Shown here in pieces: positions 45,471 to 53,654 of a stretch of 64,000 nt of DNA. The first letter of the stretch is position 1. Each line of letters starts with the position of its first letter. Position numbers and translations under genes: made by a program. Source of the DNA: Paenibacillus andongensis (GTDB lineage Bacteria; Bacillota; Bacilli; Paenibacillales; NBRC-103111); NCBI RefSeq assembly GCF_025369935.1, contig NZ_CP104467.1, forward strand, positions 6,083,001 to 6,147,000, in the 5' to 3' direction. The notes under the pieces were generated by a model that was given only the letters and a program-made list of their open reading frames with translations, had not been told where the DNA came from and made no database searches.

Positions 45471-47051
45471 CTAGCCGTGCAAACCTCCTGCCAATCGGGG
45501 GGAATGGCGATAAGGTCCAACCGGGATTTGGATTAGGCTGGTTATCCCTATCGGAGGCATCTTGTAGATCTCATCACACAATCTGGCATCAAAACCTAGG
45601 AGCGGATGCCCCCCCATCCCGAGAGCGGATGCCGCCAACAGTAAGCGCTGCACGAGCATCCCCGCCTCCATCTGTTGGATGCGGTATCCCCTAAACCCCA
45701 GGGCCGATACGTGATGATCCCTGTTCCCCGCCACATGAAAGCATAACGGAACTTGAAAGAGATTCACGTTGTCGGAAGGCATTCCCTGCTGCAGCCTGAG
45801 CCGATGATCACCATGACGTATTCGCCGTAACGTATGAGCAGCGCTGTCATAATGATAAGCACCGTCCGGGATGCCCTCAACGTTATACAAACAGCCGTAC
45901 AGCGAAACGCGTGAAACGAGGTTCTCTTGATCTCCATCCAAATCATTCCGATAATTGAAGGATGCCGTTGCCTCCTGCAGCAGCAAGGCCAGCTGTTCTA
46001 GGCTAACCTTGCTCATAACAAAATCACCGTCCGGCGAAAAACGTTTTCGGCTTACGGACGCCAGATCATACAATAACCGCTTTACACGGGGCAGAGCCAC
46101 TGCTTGATCCTCGCCGTGAAAGATCTTCTCTTCCCCAATTCGCCGTAACGGCCGAAGAGATTCCAATAGGGAAGCTTCGTTCATCTTGATTAACATCGGA
46201 AACTCCTTAACCCTCCGGGACCGTATGTAGTGATCATGCTTAACTATTGTCAACTCCCGGCATAATTCGGCGGCAGAGCCTTCCCCCTCATCCGCATTCC
46301 TATTGGCAAACCAAGAGATCGCAGGTTCCACCGACAGCGGAATTACCGCATACACGCTCTCCTCTTGTTCCGATACTCCAAGGAGATGATTCACAGCCCG
46401 ATCAAGGAACTGGAAATACACCCCGGACGCAAAGCCGAACCGCTTTGCCACTTCCAAGAGCTGCCCAATCAATGCACCAGCATCCAGTCCTTGCAGTCGG
46501 TAGGAAAAGTTATTGTATTTAAAGAAGTTTTTCCAAAACATGGTCGATACAAAAACAGTACCAAAGCAAGCCGACACGTCACATCGATTGCCAAGAGCCC
46601 GAGCCAAAAATGAATCGAAGTTGCCTTCGCGCAGCAACACTAAACGATGGTGCGCCACATCATAATGATATACCCCCGAGGGCAAATCCTCCAGCTTCAG
46701 ATACACGTATAATTCATTCGGATATAGCGCTCCGCCTGAGGGAACAAACCGCCGATACAACTGCATCAAGCCCATGTTCGGTACCATGGAATTCGAGGCA
46801 GGGACTGACTGGGACAATTGAGTGAGCCCGTATATGTACCAGAGAAAATGACCCATACGGCGAAGGTCAGGCAGCACTTGCGCTTCACCGCCTTCTAACG
46901 TTAGCGGTACTTCCGGAGATAACGGAACCACAGGCAAACCGCGATAGAGCTTATACGCAAGTGGTCCGTCATCCCAATCCACCACCAAGTCCGGTGGTTT
47001 GGTCTTGTCAATATCATAATGCAGATTGTGCAGAAATGCCTCCAGATTCAT
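45471..47051 (-). CDS. SagB-type azoline dehydrogenase (double nitroreductase)
   Basis: This 526-residue FMN-dependent protein has two nitroreductase-fold halves, about residues 90-265 (FVPSGGALYPNELYVYL, GVYHYD) and 330-515 (SRVSLYGCLYNVEGIPDGAYHYD, RLLLAASALGMGGHPLLG). This matches SagB/ThcOx dehydrogenases that oxidise thiazolines and oxazolines to aromatic azoles in thiazole/oxazole-modified peptides. It is the last gene of the cluster, 165 nt after the YcaO gene. A strong ribosome site (gaggaggg) precedes the ATG. Its substrate should be the Cys-rich precursor at 51317. Confidence 0.9.
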   Translation of the reverse strand: MNLEAFLHNLHYDIDKTKPPDLVVDWDDGPLAYKLYRGLPVVPLSPEVPLTLEGGEAQVLPDLRRMGHFLWYIYGLTQLSQSVPASNSMVPNMGLMQLYRRFVPSGGALYPNELYVYLKLEDLPSGVYHYDVAHHRLVLLREGNFDSFLARALGNRCDVSACFGTVFVSTMFWKNFFKYNNFSYRLQGLDAGALIGQLLEVAKRFGFASGVYFQFLDRAVNHLLGVSEQEESVYAVIPLSVEPAISWFANRNADEGEGSAAELCRELTIVKHDHYIRSRRVKEFPMLIKMNEASLLESLRPLRRIGEEKIFHGEDQAVALPRVKRLLYDLASVSRKRFSPDGDFVMSKVSLEQLALLLQEATASFNYRNDLDGDQENLVSRVSLYGCLYNVEGIPDGAYHYDSAAHTLRRIRHGDHRLRLQQGMPSDNVNLFQVPLCFHVAGNRDHHVSALGFRGYRIQQMEAGMLVQRLLLAASALGMGGHPLLGFDARLCDEIYKMPPIGITSLIQIPVGPYRHSPRLAGGLHG

Positions 47052-47216
47052 GCTTCTCCCTCCTCATACAAGGATAAACGACTTCGTCGTCAATTAAGGA
47101 CGAGCGCGTTTGTCAAGGTTGATGCGAAGCAAAAAGTATAAAACTTATACTTTCTTATCAACTGAACGAGGTTGTGAACCACTCCACGTTTCGATATTTG
47201 ATACCATAGTTAAAAC

Positions 47217-49160
47217 CTATGGAAACGGATGTGGGTATGGATTGAGACGTTCTATTTTCAGTGGCTCCTTCGTGTACCCGAGCTCCATCGGTACCCTCAA
47301 TACACGCTCCAACCCTACCACGCGGGTAAATTGATGTCCGAATGTCATCGGCAGCATCCCTGGAATCAGCACTTTCACGCAATGAAGTCCATTTCGCTTA
47401 ATTTCCGGCGCTGTCAGATCCACCACGATCACATCGAGATTCAATCGACGGAACGCCTTAAGAATGTCCTTCAGATCGTCTGTTAAATCAGCATGCCTTA
47501 CTTCCCGTTTGAATTCCTCCTCAAACTTTCGCATAGGGCGATTTTCATCCAGCAGAAATTGCAGGCGCTCCTGCGCTTGCGGCAAACCGTACAGCAGTGA
47601 ATGATCCTCCATCTGCTTCACCTGGGAGGAATCGTGATACATCCGAACATACGCCTCCCGGTTCGCCTCAAATTTCTTATCCAGATTCAGTACCATGCTA
47701 GCCAACTCGTGAACCGCGCCTTTCACCGCCCGTACAGGATCAGGATGAGCTCCGGCCGCACAGATGAGATTCACTCCTGTTTGTTTCCTGTTTTTCGCTA
47801 CCCCCCAAACGCTTGGAATCCCGCTCTCCATCGTCGAGTTAAAGAAATACACATCAAACCCCGCCACGGCTCGTAAACGATCGATCATCAACCGCAATTC
47901 TTGGTCGTTAGCCGAATAAGGGTCAAGACGCGGGAGAGACAGCTGCGCATACCAAGTCATCAGGAAAGAATCTCGCTCCACCACTTCCAATATGCCGTAA
48001 AAAATCGCTTCCTCCAAACTTCCTCCTAACGCGCAGCCGTTGGAAGACTCGGACACGAAACCATGCCCGCAGCCCATACTGTAATAAGCGAGCTGCTCCG
48101 GAACCAGAATCGGTCGCTCTTGCAAAAACGAATAGCCCCATACCCAATTGATGGGCTGGTCAGGATCGAACGTTGTGAACGGAAACCCCGGCTGAGCATA
48201 CTGTTCCTTCGTGTGCGTCCCTACCTTGACGGGGTCGAGCGCTTGATCTTCCAGATTGCGGAAGCTGCCATGGACTACCGTCCGTTTGCCGCGGGGTGCC
48301 AGACCGCAGTATCGTTCTAACCCCTCCAGAATGGCGGTGGGTTCGCTCATCGCATAGGAATGAGTCCGACCTGCCGTCCCCACGTCCTCAGAGAACAACG
48401 GCAGATTCACACTGACATCGGCAAAAGGCGACTCAAGGTCAATCATTTTCCCATTCAAAAAGCCAGTCCGGTAATCCAGATAGTCTTTGGTCAGAACTTT
48501 ATTCAGGTCATCCATCGAACGGGAGCGGTAACTGTCTGAGCTGATCTTCGGACTTGGTTGCAGCGAAACGCGGGCTGCTGTTGATGAGTCATCAGGCAAT
48601 CGACTACAAACCGGACACAGCGGGTCTGGGAGAAAGAAGTGAAGGGTGCTCTCCAGCGTTTTCAAGTTGATCAAAAACACTTTCTCTGCCGTGTAAACCG
48701 GATCGCCTTGTAGCATCCTCCGTGCCTCTACTACCAACAGGTGAGCCATCTGCAAAAGTCCTGTACGCGACGCCCATGCGTCACTCGCCATGCCCTCGTG
48801 CGCTGCCAGCCTCATCTGCAGCTCCCGCATCTCCCTGCGCTCACGTCCCGCCATGAGGCGCCGCATGTCTGCGCACTGGGAGCAACCCGGTGTACCCGGG
48901 CGAACCAGAGGCCCGATCACGCCCTCACCAAATGAAACGAAGCCGCGCAGCCAAGGAATGCCGGCTGGCTGCAGCTGCTTTTCCGCCTTTTGATGAACGT
49001 TAGGATGCCAAGCATCGTGCAGCACCAGAGCCAAATCCACCGCTTTCGGTACTCCTGATTCGAAATCAATTTGACGTACGACCTCGAATTGGGTTGACAG
49101 TTCTTCGTACACGCAATCCGCCAACCCCCCATTTCCCACAATCATAACGATAGCGCTCAC
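47217..49160 (-). CDS. YcaO cyclodehydratase with ThiF-like N-terminal domain
   Basis: This 647-residue protein has an N-terminal E1/ocin-ThiF-like domain (about residues 1-200) with a probable zinc site from GCSQC and CPVC. The YcaO domain (about 230-645) ends in NPYPHPFP, the proline-rich tail that marks azoline-forming YcaO enzymes. It activates backbone amides with ATP and cyclises Cys, Ser or Thr. The GTG start overlaps the upstream gene's stop (GTGA) and has aggaggg in front, so the two proteins are made together and probably form one cyclodehydratase complex. Confidence 0.92.
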   Translation of the reverse strand: MSAIVMIVGNGGLADCVYEELSTQFEVVRQIDFESGVPKAVDLALVLHDAWHPNVHQKAEKQLQPAGIPWLRGFVSFGEGVIGPLVRPGTPGCSQCADMRRLMAGRERREMRELQMRLAAHEGMASDAWASRTGLLQMAHLLVVEARRMLQGDPVYTAEKVFLINLKTLESTLHFFLPDPLCPVCSRLPDDSSTAARVSLQPSPKISSDSYRSRSMDDLNKVLTKDYLDYRTGFLNGKMIDLESPFADVSVNLPLFSEDVGTAGRTHSYAMSEPTAILEGLERYCGLAPRGKRTVVHGSFRNLEDQALDPVKVGTHTKEQYAQPGFPFTTFDPDQPINWVWGYSFLQERPILVPEQLAYYSMGCGHGFVSESSNGCALGGSLEEAIFYGILEVVERDSFLMTWYAQLSLPRLDPYSANDQELRLMIDRLRAVAGFDVYFFNSTMESGIPSVWGVAKNRKQTGVNLICAAGAHPDPVRAVKGAVHELASMVLNLDKKFEANREAYVRMYHDSSQVKQMEDHSLLYGLPQAQERLQFLLDENRPMRKFEEEFKREVRHADLTDDLKDILKAFRRLNLDVIVVDLTAPEIKRNGLHCVKVLIPGMLPMTFGHQFTRVVGLERVLRVPMELGYTKEPLKIERLNPYPHPFP

Positions 49161-51118
49161 CGGGATCCCTCCTCTCGCAGCAACACGCCAAACACTCCTA
49201 CTATTCCCTCTTTCAAAAACGGTTCTGCTGCCAGATCGATAGCCAAGAGCCGCTTACGGTTCCGTTTCAAGACCTGCAAAGCGGACTGAAGAACCTCCGA
49301 TTTTGCGTTCACTCCACATGAGGGGATCACTTGGTTTAGCGGCAACTGTTCTGCCAAACGCACGGAAGAAACCTCCAACACTTGCGATGTGAGGTGAGCC
49401 AGTTGGTTTTGTGCCTCCATCAGAACCTGTTGCAAAGCATCCCGTAACGCCAGGGTTACATTCAAGCCTACACCGCCATACCAGCGATCACTCGTACCGA
49501 CCCATACCACTGGGAAACCGGACACTTCCTCTCCCAGGCCAATCATCGGTACTCCCTTCATTGTGGTTAAAGCCTGCAAATAAAACTGGCAGTGCTTATC
49601 TTCTATCGCAGATAACTGTACTCGAAAGACAGAAGGTAACTGACACGCCAGTTGCTTGCTCAGTATCTCGGACAAGCACTTTTGCAACCCCCGGCCAATA
49701 CCTTCCGCAACCGTTTCTCCCGCTCCGACACCGATGAATTCCTGCGGTTCAATCCTGCTGCCATCTGATTCCTTTTGGGATGGAAGTGCAGCAACGAGCA
49801 GGCCGACCATTCGCGACACATACGCTTCAATCCCGGCTAGCCCCGCTTCCCGCCTTGCTCCCTCATGCGTAAGATCAGTACAAACAAGGTCGGGCAGCAG
49901 CCCCGCCGGCCCTTCCGATAGCGGATCGACTGCCTGTACGCGACACTGCGAGAGCGGCAGCTGCTTTAACTCCCCCTCCTCCCAAATATGGAAAATCCCT
50001 GATTCCGCCGATGTCAACCTGCTGAAGTAAGGAAGTAATTCGTTTTCACTTTTGCTTGACCTCCGTTCGAGCTGCAGTTCGAAATCGTGAATCCATTCTG
50101 CTGCGATGCGTCCGGTCACAAGCGGATGTGGCATGAACGAATGCCATCTTCCTTCCAAAGTCTCCAGATTAAGCAGGAAGATCTGATTACTAAACCCCGA
50201 ATCGTTCGCTCCCGTAATTTTTTTAAATAATTCAAACACGTTTACATTCGCTAACATCGCTCCCGCTGTGGAAGAAAAGGTGTGCAGCTGAGGGTCTTTA
50301 CGAATCGCGGATTCGTGTAAGCTGCGCCACGCTGACTCCCAGCATCCCTCAAAGTCCGGATGCACGAGCGGACCCGCAAGTCCCACCTGCTGTAGACACA
50401 CTGCTGGAAGAAACGCTTTCTTCTCCTCTCTGCAAACCGCATGAAGAATCCGCAGTTCCTCTATACCACCCTCCTGTGACACAAACAAAATCGAATCAAA
50501 CGGTCTCACAGCCTCCCGCCAACTACTAACCCCTTCCTTCTGCAGGATAACCTCCTCTATTGCCACTTCCGGGTCCGTTCTACGGGCATGAGCCGCCAGT
50601 TCCAGCAACCGCTCCCGATCAGTCGGCTCTGAGCCCGAAACTAATACGTGAAACTTGGGCAATCCGGATGCAAGCAGCGCAGAAATGACCGAGAGCAAAA
50701 ATGGGCCTGAACCCACCGTCAATACTTTAGCCTGACGATAGGACTGAAACCGGTACGCACCCGAATGACCGAAATTGTCCAAAAATTCAATTTGAGAAGC
50801 ATATTTTTTGAGAACCTCTTCCGGCAATTGATGTGGTATATCTTGGCTCACATCCCGAACAAAGCCATTACGATACAACATTTCTGCAATTCTATATACC
50901 TGGTTCCGGTGTTGGTCCGGCAATCCGTCTGTCAAATCCTCCAACCTATGTTCCCCGTTAAATATCGGCAGCAATTTTTCAATCCACTGATCGATTAATT
51001 CTCCTTCCATACGGAACGAGCTTACATTGTTTCGAAAATACACACTACCGTTTGGATTAGGGAGAAAAAACGTATCCCTTTTCACCTTCAGTCGCATCGA
51101 AGGGTTCAAATTTATCAT
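49157..51118 (-). CDS. ThiF-like TOMM maturation protein (leader-binding partner)
   Basis: This 653-residue protein resembles the putative thiazole-containing bacteriocin maturation proteins found beside heterocycloanthracin precursors. An N-terminal RRE-like winged-helix segment (about residues 1-100, MINLNPSMRLKVKRDTFFL) should bind the precursor leader. A Rossmann E1-like domain follows (KVLTVGSGPFLLSVISALLA), and the C-terminal part carries GVGAGETVAEGIGRGL. The start at 51118 follows GGAGG 6 nt upstream; the longer frame overlaps that site. It is the first biosynthetic gene after the precursor, across a stem-loop that probably limits read-through. Confidence 0.88.
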   Translation of the reverse strand: MINLNPSMRLKVKRDTFFLPNPNGSVYFRNNVSSFRMEGELIDQWIEKLLPIFNGEHRLEDLTDGLPDQHRNQVYRIAEMLYRNGFVRDVSQDIPHQLPEEVLKKYASQIEFLDNFGHSGAYRFQSYRQAKVLTVGSGPFLLSVISALLASGLPKFHVLVSGSEPTDRERLLELAAHARRTDPEVAIEEVILQKEGVSSWREAVRPFDSILFVSQEGGIEELRILHAVCREEKKAFLPAVCLQQVGLAGPLVHPDFEGCWESAWRSLHESAIRKDPQLHTFSSTAGAMLANVNVFELFKKITGANDSGFSNQIFLLNLETLEGRWHSFMPHPLVTGRIAAEWIHDFELQLERRSSKSENELLPYFSRLTSAESGIFHIWEEGELKQLPLSQCRVQAVDPLSEGPAGLLPDLVCTDLTHEGARREAGLAGIEAYVSRMVGLLVAALPSQKESDGSRIEPQEFIGVGAGETVAEGIGRGLQKCLSEILSKQLACQLPSVFRVQLSAIEDKHCQFYLQALTTMKGVPMIGLGEEVSGFPVVWVGTSDRWYGGVGLNVTLALRDALQQVLMEAQNQLAHLTSQVLEVSSVRLAEQLPLNQVIPSCGVNAKSEVLQSALQVLKRNRKRLLAIDLAAEPFLKEGIVGVFGVLLREEGSR

Positions 51119-51216
51119 TTTATTCCTCCTCCGTAAGCTATTCCCGACATGCCCCAACTCTTCACAAATAATCTTATGTACAGCTATTTGTCCCTCATGT
51201 CTTATTCTTTAAGGAA

Positions 51217-51243
51217 AGCCCCTGCAGCCAGTCTGCAGGGGCT
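51217..51243 (-). terminator. Stem-loop between precursor and modification genes
   Basis: AGCCCCTGCAG pairs perfectly with CTGCAGGGGCT around a 5-nt loop. On the minus strand it is followed only by TTCCTT, a weak T tract. In peptide clusters such leaky terminators set the precursor well above the enzymes. Confidence 0.7.
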
Positions 51244-51316
51244 TATCTCTACTCATTAGGTATCCACTGTTTCCTTCTGGAAGCTAGAAACAACGGGCAA
51301 AACCATCTCAATGTCC

Positions 51317-51574
51317 TCAACGATGGCAGTTATGGCAGTTATGGCAGTTATGGCAGTTGTGGCAATTATGACAATTATGACAGTTGTGGCATTGATGACA
51401 GTTGAAACAATTGAAGCAATTGAAGCAATTGGCGCAATTGAAGCAATTGGTGCAAACGAAGCAAACGAAGCATAAACGAGCATCTTGCTGGCTTTGAGCG
51501 TTCCAAGGTGTCGCCTCGCTCGCCTTGAACTCGGAAACATTCAACTTCTTTAAATCATTTTGAAAATCATTCAT
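51317..51574 (-). CDS. Heterocycloanthracin-type precursor peptide with 17 C-X-X units
   Basis: This 85-residue precursor has a leader (residues 1-34: MNDFQNDLKKLNVSEFKAS, then ATPWNAQSQQDARL) that matches the family pattern, including the PWN segment. Residues 35-85 are 17 uninterrupted C-X-X units: CFV twice, CTN, CFN/CAN/CFN variants, CHQ, CHN seven times and CHR. The downstream ThiF-like, YcaO and SagB-type genes would turn the cysteines into thiazoles. Earlier members of the family are usually glycine-rich; this one has Phe/Asn then His/Asn. A strong ribosome site (cggagg) lies 8 nt upstream. No transporter, protease or immunity gene adjoins. Confidence 0.92.
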   Translation of the reverse strand: MNDFQNDLKKLNVSEFKASEATPWNAQSQQDARLCFVCFVCTNCFNCANCFNCFNCFNCHQCHNCHNCHNCHNCHNCHNCHNCHR

Positions 51575-51738
51575 TTTTCCAACCTCCGCTTAATAGATAG
51601 TTGTGCCGGCAGCGAATAATCAGGAAACAACTTCCCCTGTGAGATCCGCCAATTTATTGTGTACTCCCATGACAACATATGAATTCAGTTCCGCTCTTGT
51701 TACTGATCTAAATGCCTATATTTACTCTGAAAATAGAA

Positions 51739-51778
51739 AAAAGGAGCCTAGCCATGTGTAACTGGCTGAGCTCCTTTT
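51739..51778 (-). terminator. Terminator of Cys-periodic protein gene
   Basis: AAAAGGAGC pairs with GCTCCTTTT, with AGCCA/TGGCT inside. On the minus strand the stem is followed by TTTTCTATTTTC. It separates the 206-residue protein gene from the precursor gene. Confidence 0.85.
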
Positions 51779-51838
51779 GCTTTTCGTTTTTGCGGAATTA
51801 CAACACGGAGGGTGTATGACTTTTTTAGCTATTTTAAA

Positions 51839-52459
51839 CTAGCAAAGGAGTAAACATGCGGCTTGTGCAGCATAACAGGCAATTAAGCAAGGTGGGAACA
51901 ATACAGAGCAAGCGGCAGCACAGGCAGCTCCTGCGGCAATACAGGCAATCTCACATGCTCCTTGCGGTGGTAATTTATCCAAGAAGGCTTGGACTTCTTT
52001 GGATAATTTGTTTGAAACTAGACGCAGGGCCCTCTCCAGTTGAGGACTAACCGTTATTGTTAACGTGCCTCCGTTTTTAAATTTGATAGAGTCGGGGCCT
52101 TTACATTTCCCTTTACTACATCGAATGGTGAAGGGAACGATCTGCTTCCCATCGACATTTCCGCTAACATTCGTTGTGTCTCCATTCGTCGTAATACGAA
52201 ATCTAGCAGTCGTAAGTCCTCGAATTTCTTTGCCGAAAAAAAGAGTAACAATTGTGGTCTTATTGTTTACTGCCCTTGTCCTAATTGTCGCAAGTTTATG
52301 GCCGTTCAGCCGGAAATCTATCAGGTTATTAAACACCCCGCGATCCGGATTCAATATAGATAAGAAAGCTTCATTCAGAGTACCCACACCTTTTGTACTA
52401 ACACTTGTGTTAGCAAAAAATACACTAGTTCCATTTACCCGTTTTAATTGAACTGTCAT
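51839..52459 (-). CDS. Protein with exactly periodic C-X3-C-X6 hydrophobic tail
   Basis: This 206-residue protein is not recognised. Residues 1-150 look like a soluble beta-rich domain. The last 40 residues (about 167-206) are hydrophobic, Ala-rich and hold eight cysteines in the strict pattern C-X3-C-X6 repeated four times, ending on Cys at the C-terminus (CEIAC, CAAAC, CLIAC, CLLLC). The 11-residue period is three helix turns, so all Cys fall on one face. Possible roles are a second bacteriocin-like peptide, an immunity protein for the neighbouring thiazole peptide, a metal-cluster carrier or a coat protein. A strong ribosome site (aaaggagg) is present. Confidence 0.7.
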   Translation of the reverse strand: MTVQLKRVNGTSVFFANTSVSTKGVGTLNEAFLSILNPDRGVFNNLIDFRLNGHKLATIRTRAVNNKTTIVTLFFGKEIRGLTTARFRITTNGDTTNVSGNVDGKQIVPFTIRCSKGKCKGPDSIKFKNGGTLTITVSPQLERALRLVSNKLSKEVQAFLDKLPPQGACEIACIAAGAACAAACSVLFPPCLIACYAAQAACLLLC

Positions 52460-52611
52460 TATACAACGCCTCCTTTTTCAAGATATCTTATGTGAAAAAA
52501 GGAGGTGTAGATTGGGGTGGAGCCTGTACACAAGATAATTGAGGAGCGTGCACCTGAAGTGAATTAACCTATGAATATTTGAAAAGAACAAAAGTCATAA
52601 GAGTGTAATTA

Positions 52612-53619
52612 TCAATGTGCTAGATTCTTTCCCCCAAGAATTTGATCGATAAGATCCAATTCTTCTTGCGTGAAGGTAGGCTGCTTCAAGGCTGCCACAT
52701 TATCATCAAGCTGACTCACTTTACTTGCCCCGATTAATGCGGAGGTAACGTATCCCTTGCGAAGGACCCATGCTAGAGCCATTTGGGCAAGACTTTGCCC
52801 GCGTTCCGATGCTAATTTATTCAGAAGTCGAGACTTGGCAATCTTCTCTTCGGTAATATCCTCAGGTCGCAGGAACACACTGCCACCTGCAGCACGGGAG
52901 TCCGCCGGAATGTTCTCCAAATAACGGTCCGTCAGAAGTCCTCTGGCTAGCGGACTATAAGCGATGGACCCCACACCTTCTCTTGCCAAAATGTCTTGCA
53001 GACCCTGCTCCAACCGTCTTTCGAACATCGAATAGTGTACTTGATGAATGATGAACGGAGTACCGAGACCTTTCAATATAGCTGCTGCTTGCTCCGTTTG
53101 CTCCGCATTGTAATTGGAAACACCCACATACAGCGCTTTTCCCTGCCTCACAGCCTGATCCAAGGCACCCATCGTTTCTTCCAGAGGCGTCTCAGCGTCG
53201 AAACGGTGCGAATAATAAATATCGACATAGTCCATGCCTAGCCGTTTCAAGCTCTGGTCAAGGCTGGCGAGCATGCTTTTGCGGGAGCCCCGCTCCCCAT
53301 AAGGACCTTCCCACATGCGATAGCCTGCTTTGGTTGCAATAATCAGCTCATCACGGTATGGCTGAAGATCCTTCTTCAGAATTTGTCCGAACGTTTCCTC
53401 CGCTGAGCCAGCTGTTGGACCATAATTATTCGCCAAATCAAAATGGGTAATCCCCAAATCAAACGCATGGCGCGCCAGAGCCCTGCTGTTCTCGAATAGA
53501 TCGACACTTCCAAAATTGTGCCATAATCCGAATGAGATCGGAGGCAGCTTAAGGCCGCTCTTTCCGCTTCGGTTATAAGGCATTTCTGCATATCTTCCTT
53601 CATTAGCTAAATAGTTCAT
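52612..53619 (-). CDS. Aldo/keto reductase, YghZ-like
   Basis: This 335-residue NADPH-dependent TIM-barrel reductase resembles L-glyceraldehyde-3-phosphate reductases (YghZ). It has the N-terminal SGLKLPPISFGLWHNFG, catalytic Asp/Tyr (DLANNYGP, about residues 54-61), Lys in IATKAGYRMW, and His in DIYYSHRFD. It probably reduces an aldehyde or ketose formed in the sugar pathway of the operon. The start at 53619 follows taggagg. It is the last gene of the GH4-MATE-GH36-cupin-GH36-like unit, 35 nt after the previous stop. Confidence 0.9.
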   Translation of the reverse strand: MNYLANEGRYAEMPYNRSGKSGLKLPPISFGLWHNFGSVDLFENSRALARHAFDLGITHFDLANNYGPTAGSAEETFGQILKKDLQPYRDELIIATKAGYRMWEGPYGERGSRKSMLASLDQSLKRLGMDYVDIYYSHRFDAETPLEETMGALDQAVRQGKALYVGVSNYNAEQTEQAAAILKGLGTPFIIHQVHYSMFERRLEQGLQDILAREGVGSIAYSPLARGLLTDRYLENIPADSRAAGGSVFLRPEDITEEKIAKSRLLNKLASERGQSLAQMALAWVLRKGYVTSALIGASKVSQLDDNVAALKQPTFTQEELDLIDQILGGKNLAH

Positions 53620-53654
53620 CGATGATCCTCCTAATGTGCGTGCCATTTTTAGTT

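Noticed and set aside
51317-51472. Short tandem repeats as a possible CRISPR array
   Set aside because: The repeats are 9-bp codon triplets of the precursor core with no spacers.
51256-51540. 94-residue frame over the precursor region (isoleucine/threonine-rich)
   Set aside because: It is a shifted frame over the 9-bp tandem repeats of the Cys-rich precursor and has no ribosome site. The precursor frame has leader features and a strong ribosome site.
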